Under the pieces are notes generated by a model. The model saw only the letters and a program-made list of their open reading frames with translations, was not told where the DNA came from and searched no databases. This document shows, one piece after another, positions 45,712 to 54,614 of a DNA stretch of 64,000 nt. Each line of letters starts with the position of its first letter. Position 1 is the first letter of the stretch. Made by a program: the position numbers and the translations under genes. Source of the DNA: an uncultured bacterium (lineage in GTDB: Bacteria > Atribacterota > Atribacteria > Atribacterales > Caldatribacteriaceae); NCBI GenBank assembly GCA_937922705.1, contig CALAIW010000023.1, forward strand, positions 90,225 through 154,224, written 5' to 3'.

Positions 45712-45741
45712 TTTACAAAAATAGGGGAGTTGTTCTATACT
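45712..45741 (+). promoter_or_regulatory. Promoter of rpmF-plsX-fab operon
   Basis: TTTACA (45712-45717) begins two bases after the yceD stop and TATACT (45736-45741) follows after 18 bases. The leader before rpmF would be about 36 bases with GAGGGGG for ribosome binding. Confidence 0.65.
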
Positions 45742-45783
45742 ATCCTACACCTTGAGTTCGCAGAATAGAGGGGGTATTTGTCG

Positions 45784-45963
45784 ATGGCGAACTTGACGAA
45801 TAAAACCTCGCGATGTCGGAGAAACAAAAGGAGAACGCATTGGGTTATTCATCCGCCACATCTTGTGAGCTGTCCTCATTGCCACATGCCTAAGCTCCCA
45901 CATCATGTGTGTCCTGAGTGCGGATATTATAAGGGAAGACAGGTTCTTAAGGTCGAAGAGTAG
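45784..45963 (+). CDS. rpmF: Ribosomal protein bL32
   Basis: This 59-residue large-subunit protein begins MANLTNKTSRCRRNKRRTHW and carries two cysteine pairs, CPHC and CPEC, so it is a zinc-binding L32. The tracked start is TTG 45778; ATG 45784, nine bases after GAGGGGG, is better. plsX starts 13 bases later, the conserved yceD-rpmF-plsX order. The N-terminus is slightly unlike the usual MAVPKRK form. Confidence 0.95.
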   Translation: MANLTNKTSRCRRNKRRTHWVIHPPHLVSCPHCHMPKLPHHVCPECGYYKGRQVLKVEE

Positions 45964-45975
45964 CGAGGAAGGGCA

Positions 45976-46962
45976 ATGAGGATTGCAGTAGACGTGTGGG
46001 GTGGTGATTTTGCCCCTCTTGAGATTGCCCGGGGCTTAAAAGAGGCTTACTCCGCAGAATATACCCTTGTGGCTCTTGGTCCCCGGGAAGAGCTTCTTGC
46101 AATCTATCGAGAGCTCGCAATGGATGAAAAAGATTTTCCTATTGAGGATGCGCCGCAAGTCATCCATATGCAAGAACACCCTGCAGAAGCGGTTAAAAGG
46201 AAACCAAATTCAAGTATCTGTCGCGGTATTCAGCTTCTTGCCCAAAAGAAAGTCGATGCTTTTATCTCTGCAGGGAATAGTGGTGCGGTCATGGCAGCAG
46301 CGTGGCTTGGTCTTAAGCATATTGCCGAAGTCGAGCGCCCAGCAATTACCGCTCTTATCCCTAATACCCGCTCATATTGTGTGCTTCTTGATGTGGGGGC
46401 AAATGTGGACTGTAAGCCCAAGCACCTCTTTCACTTTGGTGTTATGGGAGCAGAATATGCTAAGATCGTCCTTGGTATTCCTCGTCCTCGGGTGGGACTT
46501 TTGAGCATTGGTGAAGAGGAGGGCAAGGGGAACGAACTCGTCAAAGCGGCCTACCAGCTTTTCAAAGAGCGAAGAAATGAACTCAATTTTGAATTCGTGG
46601 GGAATGCTGAAGGACAGAACATCGTTGATGGGACAGTGGATGTGGTTGTCTGTGATGGATTCACAGGGAACGCCATTTTGAAGTTTGGTGAAGGACTCAT
46701 TGAGCTCATTGCGTTTTTCTTGGAGCGAGAAATTGAGAACCCTGTCTTTCGGGAGAAACTTCGAGCGCTTTGGAAAAAGCTTGATCGAAGCGAATACGGA
46801 GGAGCACCCCTTTTAGGTGTTGAAGGGGTGTGTCTCATCTGCCATGGAAAATCAAAAGCCCGGGATATTAAAAGTGCCATCCTTCGGGCGAAAGAACTCG
46901 TGGAGCAGGGAATTCTTGAGAAAATCCGAGAGCGACTCTCTCATTTTTCCCTTGAAAGCTGA
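45976..46962 (+). CDS. plsX: Phosphate acyltransferase PlsX
   Basis: PlsX makes acyl phosphate from acyl-ACP for phospholipid synthesis. It begins RIAVDVWGGDFAPLEIARGLKEA, where the family usually has DxMGGD, so W replaces M. Further segments are VIHMQEHPAEAVKRKPNSSI, FISAGNSGAVMAAAWLGLKHIAEVERPAI, LLDVGANVDCKPKHLFHFGVMG, GLLSIGEEEGKGNELV and VVCDGFTGNAILKFGEG. Length is 328. It leads the fatty-acid genes. Confidence 0.96.
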   Translation: MRIAVDVWGGDFAPLEIARGLKEAYSAEYTLVALGPREELLAIYRELAMDEKDFPIEDAPQVIHMQEHPAEAVKRKPNSSICRGIQLLAQKKVDAFISAGNSGAVMAAAWLGLKHIAEVERPAITALIPNTRSYCVLLDVGANVDCKPKHLFHFGVMGAEYAKIVLGIPRPRVGLLSIGEEEGKGNELVKAAYQLFKERRNELNFEFVGNAEGQNIVDGTVDVVVCDGFTGNAILKFGEGLIELIAFFLEREIENPVFREKLRALWKKLDRSEYGGAPLLGVEGVCLICHGKSKARDIKSAILRAKELVEQGILEKIRERLSHFSLES

Positions 46963-46975
46963 AAAGGAGAAAGCA

Positions 46976-47920
46976 ATGAGGACGCGAGTAACAGAACTTC
47001 TGGGTATACAGTATCCTATTCTCCAGGGAGGTATGGCATGGGTTGCAACTGCTCCGCTTGTTGCTGCCGTCTCTGAAGCTGGGGGGCTTGGAATTATCGG
47101 TTCTGGAGGAATGACTGGAGAGGAGCTTCGAGAAGAGATCCGTCGAGTTCGTTCTCTTACTGATAAGCCTTTTGGCGTGAATCTCATGCTTCTTTCTCCG
47201 CATATTGAGGATCAAATCCGGGTAGTTAAGGAAGAGCGTGTACCAGTTGTCACTACTGGAGCAGGGAACCCTGGGCCATTGGTGGAAGATTTTACCCGTC
47301 TTGGTATCCTCCTCATTCCTGTGGTAGCATCGGTAGCCCTGGCAAAACGGCTTGAAAGGTATGGTATTCAGGCCATTATTGCCGAGGGGAATGAGTCTGG
47401 TGGCCATGTGGGAGAAATTAGCACCCTCTGTCTTGTTCCTCAGGTTGTGGATGCTGTTCGCATTCCGGTGATTGCTGCAGGAGGCATCGGTGATGGGAGA
47501 GGTATGGCTGCTTGTTTTGCTTTGGGGGCAGAAGGGGTACAGCTTGGAACCCGTTTCATTTGTACCGAGGAGTGCGAGGTGCACCCAGCGTATAAAGAAG
47601 CAATTCTCAAAGCCCATGATCGTGCAACTGTTGTCACTGGTCTCTCTACAGGACATCCGGTGCGATGCCTTCGGAACCGGCTAACCCGGAAGTTTGAAGA
47701 GCTTGAATTTAGCGGTGCGCCAAGGGAAGAGATAGAGTCACTTGGTGTGGGGAAACTTCGAGAAGCTGCAGTGTGTGGTAACGTGGAAGAAGGCTCGGTA
47801 ATGTGTGGTCAGGTTGCCGGTCTTATACGAGAAATTAAGCCGGTGCGGGAAGTCATCGCTGACATTCTGCGAGAATTTTGGGACACTTTAGATCGGTTAC
47901 AGAAAGTGAGGAATTCATGA
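46976..47920 (+). CDS. fabK: Enoyl-ACP reductase II (FMN-dependent)
   Basis: FabK reduces the enoyl-ACP double bond, the last step of each elongation cycle, with FMN and NAD(P)H. The TIM barrel shows LLGIQYPILQGGMAWVATAPLVAAVSEAGGLGIIGSGGM, GNESGGHVGEISTLCLVPQVVDAVRIPVIAAGGIGDGRGMAACFALGAEGVQLGTRF and CLRNRLTRKFEEL. FabK replaces FabI and is insensitive to triclosan in other bacteria. ATG 46976 after AAAGGAG is chosen over the tracked start in plsX. The stop overlaps fabD. Confidence 0.96.
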   Translation: MRTRVTELLGIQYPILQGGMAWVATAPLVAAVSEAGGLGIIGSGGMTGEELREEIRRVRSLTDKPFGVNLMLLSPHIEDQIRVVKEERVPVVTTGAGNPGPLVEDFTRLGILLIPVVASVALAKRLERYGIQAIIAEGNESGGHVGEISTLCLVPQVVDAVRIPVIAAGGIGDGRGMAACFALGAEGVQLGTRFICTEECEVHPAYKEAILKAHDRATVVTGLSTGHPVRCLRNRLTRKFEELEFSGAPREEIESLGVGKLREAAVCGNVEEGSVMCGQVAGLIREIKPVREVIADILREFWDTLDRLQKVRNS

Positions 47921-48849
47921 GGATTGCTTTCCTTTTTCCTGGACAAGGTTCGCAGAAAGTTGGCATGCTTAAGGAGTGGATGGAAGAAGACCCACAAAGT
48001 GTGCAAGAAATGTTTGAGGAGGCAAGTCGCATCTGTGGGGAAGACCTCCTTCACCTTGTTCTTGAGGGACCGGAGCAAGAGTTGAATCTTACACGAAATA
48101 GCCAACCAGTTATCCTCACCATGAGTGCTCTGGTTGCAAAAAAGATACCCTTTCCACCTGATTTTGTTGCGGGGCACAGCCTTGGCGAGTACTCCGCTCT
48201 TCTTTATGCTGGATGTTTCACTTTTGACGAGGCGGTATACTTGGTGCGGAAACGAGGTGAAATTATGCAGGAGGCCTCTCCTCTTGGAGAGGGAACCATG
48301 GTTGCGGTTATTGGTCTTTCTCTTCCTTTTGTGGAATCCATGGTCTCGTCCTTGCAGAGTGAGGGAAGGGTGGAAATTGCCAATATTAATTCCTCGGATC
48401 AGGTTGTACTCTCTCTTGAGCGTGCCCTTCTGCCCCGAGTTCTAGAGGAAGCGAAGAAGCTGGGGAGCAAAAAGGTTCTAGAGCTTCGGGTAAGTGCACC
48501 GTTCCATTCAAGCTTTATGGAGAAAGCGCGAGAATCTTTTGCTCGGGTTCTTGACGATATCACGATTCGAAAACCCCGTTATCCTTATGTAAGCAATGTG
48601 ACTGCTTCTTTTGTCTCGGATCCCGAGGAAATTCGTTCTCTGCTCCTTGAGCAGCTCACGACGACAGTCCGCTGGAAGGATATTATGGACCTTCTTGTGC
48701 GGGAGGGTGTGAAGAAGGTCCTTGAGGTTGGGCCGGGAACGGTTTTAACCAAACTTTTTGAGCGCGAGTACCCTGAGGTTCGAGCTTTTCCAACTTTTTC
48801 TCCAGAACACCTTAAAACAGCACTTTGTGAGGTGGGTGAGTTTCGGTGA
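47917..48849 (+). CDS. fabD: Malonyl-CoA:ACP transacylase
   Basis: FabD loads malonyl groups on acyl carrier protein. It begins RIAFLFPGQGSQKVGM, has the active-site serine in GHSLGEYSALLYAG, QASPLGEGTM-type loop (EASPLGEGTMVAVIG), the catalytic histidine in SAPFHSSFM and the end EVGPGTVLTKL. Start is ATG 47917, overlapping the fabK stop as ATGA; the tracked start lies upstream. Length is 310. The stop overlaps the fabG GTG. Confidence 0.97.
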   Translation: MRIAFLFPGQGSQKVGMLKEWMEEDPQSVQEMFEEASRICGEDLLHLVLEGPEQELNLTRNSQPVILTMSALVAKKIPFPPDFVAGHSLGEYSALLYAGCFTFDEAVYLVRKRGEIMQEASPLGEGTMVAVIGLSLPFVESMVSSLQSEGRVEIANINSSDQVVLSLERALLPRVLEEAKKLGSKKVLELRVSAPFHSSFMEKARESFARVLDDITIRKPRYPYVSNVTASFVSDPEEIRSLLLEQLTTTVRWKDIMDLLVREGVKKVLEVGPGTVLTKLFEREYPEVRAFPTFSPEHLKTALCEVGEFR

Positions 48850-49592
48850 GTTTCTCGGGGAAAGTTGCCCTTGTTACGGGGGCAAGGCGTGGTATAGGCT
48901 TTGCCATAGCGCGGACCCTCGGCATGGGTGGAGCGAAAGTGGCAATAAATGACGTGGCTTCTCCGGAGGAAATTGAGGAAGCGGTTTCAGCTTTAAAGAG
49001 AGAAGGTATTGAAGCCTGGGGATACGTTGTAGATGTGACCGTTCGGGAAAAAATACGGGAGATGGTTGAGGATATTGTTGCTCGATGGAGTCGCATCGAT
49101 ATTCTGGTAAACAATGCGGGAATCACAAGAGATGCTCTTTTTGTGCGAATGAAGGACGAGGATTGGAAGGCGGTTCTTGATGTTTGTCTTCAGGGAACAT
49201 ACAATTGTACTAAGGAAGTGCTCCGGTACATGATGAAACAGCGATACGGCCGTATCATTAACATCTCTTCAGTGGTGGGTGTTACGGGAAACGCTGGACA
49301 AACGAATTACGCCACTGCAAAAGCAGCTCTTCTGGGATTTACCAAGTCCCTTGCTCGGGAAGTGGCTCCTCTTGGCATTACGGTGAATGCCATTGCTCCT
49401 GGATTCATTGATACCGAAATGACGCGAAAGCTTCCCCCCGATGTTCGTGAAATGTGGTTACAACAGGTTCCAATGAGGAGGTGGGGTGATCCTGAGGAAG
49501 TAGCGCAGCTTGTGGCTTTTCTTGCTTCACAAGCTGCAGGGTATATTACGGGCCAAACTATTCACATTAACGGTGGACTCTTTATGGCTTAA
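48846..49592 (+). CDS. fabG: 3-oxoacyl-ACP reductase
   Basis: FabG reduces 3-oxoacyl-ACP with NADPH. This classical short-chain dehydrogenase has [15 protein letters not shown] for the nucleotide, [13 protein letters not shown], the catalytic serine in INISSVVG and YATAK for catalytic tyrosine and lysine. It ends [15 protein letters not shown]. Length is 248. GTG start overlaps fabD. acpP follows after 26 bases. Confidence 0.97.
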   Translation: MSFSGKVALVTGARRGIGFAIARTLGMGGAKVAINDVASPEEIEEAVSALKREGIEAWGYVVDVTVREKIREMVEDIVARWSRIDILVNNAGITRDALFVRMKDEDWKAVLDVCLQGTYNCTKEVLRYMMKQRYGRIINISSVVGVTGNAGQTNYATAKAALLGFTKSLAREVAPLGITVNAIAPGFIDTEMTRKLPPDVREMWLQQVPMRRWGDPEEVAQLVAFLASQAAGYITGQTIHINGGLFMA

Positions 49593-49618
49593 AACTTTTC
49601 TCTGGGAGGTGTGAGAGA

Positions 49619-49852
49619 ATGGACGTTTTCTCCAAGGTAAAGGAAATCATCGTGGATCAGCTTGGAGTCGACGAAGAGGATGTAACCCCTGATGCTTCTT
49701 TTATCGACGACCTTGGAGCTGACTCCCTTGATATCGTTGAGCTCATCATGGCTTTTGAAGAGGAATTTGACATCGAGATTCCTGATGAGGACGCTGAGAA
49801 AATCACTACAGTAGGAGAAGCGGTCGAGTATATCGAGTCAAAGCTGAGTTAG
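49619..49852 (+). CDS. acpP: Acyl carrier protein
   Basis: This acidic 77-residue protein carries the growing fatty acyl chain on phosphopantetheine attached to the serine of [43 protein letters not shown] completes the helical bundle. The start follows GGGAGGTGTGAGAGA. In many genomes fabF follows acpP; here rnc follows directly, and neither fabF nor fabH is in the window. Confidence 0.98.
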   Translation: MDVFSKVKEIIVDQLGVDEEDVTPDASFIDDLGADSLDIVELIMAFEEEFDIEIPDEDAEKITTVGEAVEYIESKLS

Positions 49853-49860
49853 GGTTATCA

Positions 49861-50580
49861 ATGTCCGCGCCAGAGAGGGATCTCTCGGAGTTAGAGCGGA
49901 GAATTCAGTACTTTTTTCGCAACCAAGAAGTTCTTCGAACTGCTCTCCGACACAAATCAGCCCTTGAGGGTAAGGCCGGGGCCTGTAACGATAGGCTCGA
50001 GTGGTTAGGAGACGCCGTTGTGGGTCTTTTCATTGCTGATTACCTTTTCCAGAACTACGATCGGCCCCGGAGCTGGCTCTCACTTATGAAAGCGAAATGG
50101 GCGAGTGAGGAATGTCTTGCGTATCTGGCTCGGAAAATTGGCCTCGAGAGATTTATCGAGCTTGGCCGGGGAGAAGAACGCAACGGTGGTCGGGAAAAGG
50201 ACTCTATCCTTTCGAGCGCTTTTGAAGCGCTGGTAGGTGCGATTTTTGTCGATTCTTTATCCTACGAGAGAACTCGAGAAGTCCTTTCACGCATTTTCTG
50301 TAGTGACGGAGGTATTGAGTTTGCCCTTCTTTCGGTAAACTATAAAGGCCTCTTGCAGCGTTGGTGTCTTCAGTACTGTGCCTGTCTTCCTGAGTACGAG
50401 CTTGTTGAGGCGGGTAATGATTGGTACCAGGTGGTTGTGAAAATTCAGGGACGGGTGGTGGCAAGGGGCGAGGGTAAGAATAAAAAGCGAGCGGAACAAG
50501 AAGCGGCGCGCCGGGCTTGGGAACGAATTATGGGAGAGGGGAAACACTGCGGGAATAGTCAGGGTAATCAATGTACTTAA
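49861..50580 (+). CDS. rnc: Ribonuclease III
   Basis: RNase III cuts double-stranded RNA in rRNA and mRNA processing. The catalytic domain has NDRLEWLGDAVVGLFIADYL (signature ERLEFLGDAV) and AFEALVGAIFVD with the second set of acidic residues. The C-terminal double-stranded RNA-binding domain runs from NYKGLLQRWC to KRAEQEAARRAW. Length is 239. The last ten bases overlap the smc start. acpP-rnc-smc order is widespread. Confidence 0.97.
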   Translation: MSAPERDLSELERRIQYFFRNQEVLRTALRHKSALEGKAGACNDRLEWLGDAVVGLFIADYLFQNYDRPRSWLSLMKAKWASEECLAYLARKIGLERFIELGRGEERNGGREKDSILSSAFEALVGAIFVDSLSYERTREVLSRIFCSDGGIEFALLSVNYKGLLQRWCLQYCACLPEYELVEAGNDWYQVVVKIQGRVVARGEGKNKKRAEQEAARRAWERIMGEGKHCGNSQGNQCT

Positions 50581-53500
50581 GGACACTTGTGCTTCATGGT
50601 TTCAAGTCTTTTGCACACCCAGTGCAGGTTGAACTGAGCCCAGGACTCAACGTCGTTGTGGGTCCCAATGGTGCCGGAAAAAGCAACCTTCTTGATGCCC
50701 TCCGCTGGGTTTTAGGGGAACGGCGAGGAGGACATCACGTACTTTTTCATGGTTCCACTAAGTACCGTCCAATTGGGATGGCCTCAGTTGAACTCTTTTT
50801 CGAGCCGCCCCTCAGAGTGGAAAAGCGAGCTTTTGCCTCTGGGGAGGTGGAGTACCTTTTTCAGGGTAGGAAAGTACGTTTTGGAGATCTCCGCCAGGAG
50901 CTTGCAAAGATTGGTCTTTCTCTCCATCGTTTAGAGGTAGGTTTCGTTACCAATCGTGATCTCCATGCCCTTGCTGATTGGAGCCCCCTTGAACGCCTTC
51001 GCTGGCTTGAAGAAGCAAGCGGTACTCTTGAGATGCGTGCGCGCCTTGCTGAGCTTTCTCGCTTACTTCAAAGGGTGGTAGAGAAGCGGGGACGTTTTCA
51101 GGAGCGTTTGCGAGAGATCGCCTTTCAGCGAACTCGAGTGGCGGAATGGGCTAAAAAAGAGGAGGAGTACTTGCACCGGGAGAGAAGATGGAAGGACGCG
51201 CGAAAAACCTATTATGCAAGACTTCTTGAAAAACTTAGGGAGGATTTTGTACGTCTTTCGGAAGAAGAACTCCTTTGTGATCAAAAGCTGCGTGGTCTCT
51301 CATACGAGCAGTCACTTCTTGCGCTTGACGTTGATAAACAAAACCTCTTTGCTCTTCGTGAGGACATTTTTTCTCTTCGTCGCAAGGTGGAAGAAGCACG
51401 GCAGCGCGCTATAGAGAAGGAGAGAGAACTGCACCATCTCCTCACTGAGATGCGTGTTGGAAAAAGGGTTCTCTTTGCTCTTGAGAGCAAAGCAAAAAGC
51501 CTTTTTGAGAAACTGGATTACCTTGAAAAAGAGGGAAAGTCTTTTCAGGCGCTACCGGGAGATTCTTCGAGGCTTGAGAAAGCAGAGCGCGTTGTGTTGC
51601 ATTTTCGTGAAAGAAAAGGAGAGGAGCTTAGAGCTCTCAAAGACAGGGAACGGCGGCTTTGGGAAGAAGCCGTGAAGCTTGAAGTAGCACTCAGGAACGT
51701 AGAGCAAGACCTTGAACACCTTCTTGCACAGCGTGAAGAACTTGCAAAGGAAATTAAAGACCTTGAGAGACTTTGTGCTGATTTGTCAAGGCAAAAGGAA
51801 GAGTGTGAAAGCGAGGAAAAGGTATTAGAAAAGGAAAGGGAAAAGGTTCACTATCGCCTTGTAAAGACAAAGGAGGTACTTCTTCGAATTCGAAACGCCC
51901 TTGAGAGGGTGGAGTCTCAAGGCGTGTCAAGAGCAATGTTTGAGGAGATACACTCGAGTCTTTTGGAGAAAGGGTGGCCTAATAGAGCGATTTACGCTTT
52001 CTTTGGTTTCCTCAAAGGTATACAGGTTCTTGGGGAAGAGAGCGTTCCTGAAGACACTGGAAAGTGGATGGTTTTTCGGGTCTCTCTTCCACCCTATTCT
52101 TCAGAGTGGGCTTTAGAGAGGCGAGAGATGCTTCTTTTAAGACTCCAAAAGGGAATAGAGCTCCAGAAGAATTATATTGCTCTTGACGGGAGTGTTGTTG
52201 TCCTTAAGAGCGGCTTTTTTCTCTTTCCTCGGAAGGTTGCCCCTGGAGCTCGCTTTGTGAAAAGTTGGAAAAAGCGGGAGTCCCGCTTTGCGCGCAAAGT
52301 GCAGGAGCTTGAAGAAGCTCTGTGGAGAATTTCTCATCGAATTGAGGAGATAGGGAGGCAAAAAAGAGAGATTGAGCTTCGTACTGTTACGTGGCAGGAA
52401 CGCTTGCGTCAAAAGAGTGAAACGCAGTGTGCGATGGAGCAAAAGATTGCTTTCCTTTCCGCAGAACGTTTTCGTCTTCGTGAATGCCTTACAGAGAGTA
52501 CCAGAAAAGCTCAGAATGTTGCTGAAGAAGTGAATACCCTTCAAAAGGTAATCTCTCGTGTAGAGAGGGCTCTGAAAAAGATTGAGGAGAAAAAACGGCA
52601 GAGAGAAGCTGAGAAGAGGCGTTGCGAGAGGTTCCTTTGGGAAATACAGAAGACTCGCGAAGAGGTTCTCTCTGTAATTGCAGGTGTGAAGGAGAGTGTG
52701 AGGAACTTCCACTCTCTTGGAAAGCAAATTGCTCAGTGTGGTCGGGAACTTGGTGAGTTCCTCTGTGAAGGTGCAGCAAAGGAGGCATTACTTCAGGACA
52801 GGGAGGAAAAAGCGCGGCTCCTTGAAAAGTCCATAGAGGCGAAGTTCCGGAAGGAGAAGGCTCTCGAGCTTCAGAAAGAGAAGTGGAGTAAAGAAAGGGA
52901 ACGTTTGCGTCTTGCGAAAGAGAGACTTCGCGTAGATATTGAGCGTACGGAGAGTATGCTTGCTACTCTTGAGGGTGTTGTGTGCTTAGAGTTTCAAACC
53001 ATGGATCTTGGTGATCTTAGAAAGTATATTGAGGAAGAAGAGCGAGTTCTTTTGAATACCCCAGTTCGGCGAGGAGCTATCGAGGAGTATGAAGAGCTGA
53101 AGTCCCGAGAGGAAGATCTTATGCAACAAGATGCCTTCTTTGGGGAACTTATTACCCTTGCTTCTTTAGAGTGCAGGAGCCTTGAACGAAGTGTCCACCG
53201 CCAATTTCTTTCCTTTTTGGGTGCAGCAAAGGATGCTTTTTCGCGGTATTTTCAGCAAATATTCCGTGGTGGTCAGGCGACACTCGTCGTACGAGATGAT
53301 GGGGCGCACCTTGAAGTAGAAATTCCGGGCAAGAAAAAACAAAGTATAGCACTGCTTTCAAGTGGGGAGCGGACTCTTGTGGCTTTATGTTTCCTTTGTG
53401 CCTGTTTTGAAGCAGGGGGCGCACAAATGTGCTTTTTTGATGAAATCGATGCAAACCTTGATCATACAAACAGTATGCTTCTTGCTCAGGTTCTTAGAGA

Positions 53501-53630
53501 GTTTGCTTCCAAGAGGCAAGTTGTTATCGTAACACATAAGGGGGAAGTTATGGAAGTGGCGGACCGCATTCTTGGGGTAACCATGAGCGAGCCAGGCGTA
53601 TCACAGATTCTTCTGTGTGAGGGCTTTTGA
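50571..53630 (+). CDS. smc: Short, divergent SMC chromosome-partition protein
   Basis: The ends form an ABC-type head: Walker A GPNGAGKSNLLDALRWVLGE near residue 30, a signature LLSSGERTLVALCF near 930 in place of LSGGEKAL, Walker B CFFDEIDANLD and ILGVTMSEPGVSQIL. Between them are two long coiled coils (about 160-445 and 575-830) around a small middle region (about 450-560, NRAIYAFFGFLKGIQVLGEE) at the hinge position that lacks the usual glycine-rich hinge motifs. At 1019 residues it is about 150 shorter than usual SMC. rnc-smc-ftsY context supports smc. Confidence 0.88.
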   Translation: MYLRTLVLHGFKSFAHPVQVELSPGLNVVVGPNGAGKSNLLDALRWVLGERRGGHHVLFHGSTKYRPIGMASVELFFEPPLRVEKRAFASGEVEYLFQGRKVRFGDLRQELAKIGLSLHRLEVGFVTNRDLHALADWSPLERLRWLEEASGTLEMRARLAELSRLLQRVVEKRGRFQERLREIAFQRTRVAEWAKKEEEYLHRERRWKDARKTYYARLLEKLREDFVRLSEEELLCDQKLRGLSYEQSLLALDVDKQNLFALREDIFSLRRKVEEARQRAIEKERELHHLLTEMRVGKRVLFALESKAKSLFEKLDYLEKEGKSFQALPGDSSRLEKAERVVLHFRERKGEELRALKDRERRLWEEAVKLEVALRNVEQDLEHLLAQREELAKEIKDLERLCADLSRQKEECESEEKVLEKEREKVHYRLVKTKEVLLRIRNALERVESQGVSRAMFEEIHSSLLEKGWPNRAIYAFFGFLKGIQVLGEESVPEDTGKWMVFRVSLPPYSSEWALERREMLLLRLQKGIELQKNYIALDGSVVVLKSGFFLFPRKVAPGARFVKSWKKRESRFARKVQELEEALWRISHRIEEIGRQKREIELRTVTWQERLRQKSETQCAMEQKIAFLSAERFRLRECLTESTRKAQNVAEEVNTLQKVISRVERALKKIEEKKRQREAEKRRCERFLWEIQKTREEVLSVIAGVKESVRNFHSLGKQIAQCGRELGEFLCEGAAKEALLQDREEKARLLEKSIEAKFRKEKALELQKEKWSKERERLRLAKERLRVDIERTESMLATLEGVVCLEFQTMDLGDLRKYIEEEERVLLNTPVRRGAIEEYEELKSREEDLMQQDAFFGELITLASLECRSLERSVHRQFLSFLGAAKDAFSRYFQQIFRGGQATLVVRDDGAHLEVEIPGKKKQSIALLSSGERTLVALCFLCACFEAGGAQMCFFDEIDANLDHTNSMLLAQVLREFASKRQVVIVTHKGEVMEVADRILGVTMSEPGVSQILLCEGF

Positions 53631-53643
53631 GGAGAGGAGAGAG

Positions 53644-54558
53644 ATGGAAAAAGGGTTGTGGAAGCGATGGCTTCAAGGAGTGGAACGTATCAAAGAAGGG
53701 GTAAAAGAACGCCTTGCGCAGCTTTGGTCACAGAAAAGTACAGGACCGGAAGAATGGGAAGAGCTTGAGGAGATGCTCATTGCCACTGATATTGGCCCAG
53801 CTCTTGCTATGGAGCTCGTTACAGAGTTTCGAAGCCTTAAGGAAAGGTCTCGGGGAAGTGCTGACTGGAGAGAATGGCTCTATGGGAAACTCATTTCTTT
53901 CTTTAAGGAAGGAGAACATAATCTTTTCCCCCAAGCTCAACCCGATTTCCTTAAGGCCATTTTCCTTGTAGGGATCAACGGTGTTGGGAAAACCACAACT
54001 GCCGGAAAACTTGCATACCTTGCCCAGGAGAGAGGTGAAAAGGTCGTTCTTATCAGTGCGGATACGTTCAGGGCTGCGGCGAATGAACAGCTTGCCATCT
54101 GGGCTGAGCGGGTTGGGTGTCGCTTTTTTGGTGGTTCCCCAGGTGCTGATCCTGCAGCAGTTGTCTACGACGGGTTGCAATCGGCTCTCAAGAGCAAGGA
54201 AACCCTGGCTATCGTGGACACGGCGGGACGGTCTCATGTGAACAAGAACCTTCTTGCTGAGCTTGAGAAAGTGTCCCGAGTAGTTCGTCGCTTTCTTCCT
54301 GAAGGGAATGTGGAGAATATCCTTGTAATTGATGCTCTTGCTGGACAAAACGCTTTCGTCCAGGTTTCTGCCATTGTTCAAGTTGTGCCACTTACGGGCA
54401 TTATTCTCACCAAGTGGGATAGTCAGGCAAAGGGGGGGATTCTCTTCCGCATACGACGGGAGTTCGGTCTTCCAGTAAAGTACATCGGGGTTGGGGAGGG
54501 TGTTGACGATCTTATTCCTTTCGATGCTCACGAGTTTGTCCGTGCTATTGTTTTTTGA
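53644..54558 (+). CDS. ftsY: Signal recognition particle receptor FtsY
   Basis: FtsY is the membrane-associated GTPase that receives SRP with ribosomes translating membrane proteins. A short N domain (residues 1-85) is followed by the G domain with GINGVGKTTTAGKLA, DTFRAAANEQLAIWAERVG, IVDTAGRSHVNKNLLAEL and LTKWDSQAKGG, where most bacteria have TKLDGTAKGG. There is no long acidic A domain. ATG 53644 after GAGGAGAGGAGAGAG is preferred over the tracked start in smc. Length is 304. Confidence 0.96.
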   Translation: MEKGLWKRWLQGVERIKEGVKERLAQLWSQKSTGPEEWEELEEMLIATDIGPALAMELVTEFRSLKERSRGSADWREWLYGKLISFFKEGEHNLFPQAQPDFLKAIFLVGINGVGKTTTAGKLAYLAQERGEKVVLISADTFRAAANEQLAIWAERVGCRFFGGSPGADPAAVVYDGLQSALKSKETLAIVDTAGRSHVNKNLLAELEKVSRVVRRFLPEGNVENILVIDALAGQNAFVQVSAIVQVVPLTGIILTKWDSQAKGGILFRIRREFGLPVKYIGVGEGVDDLIPFDAHEFVRAIVF

Positions 54559-54614
54559 AGTGTTTTTCTTTATTATCTCTATGTGTCTCTTCTGAAGGGG
54601 CGAGGTGGAATTGT

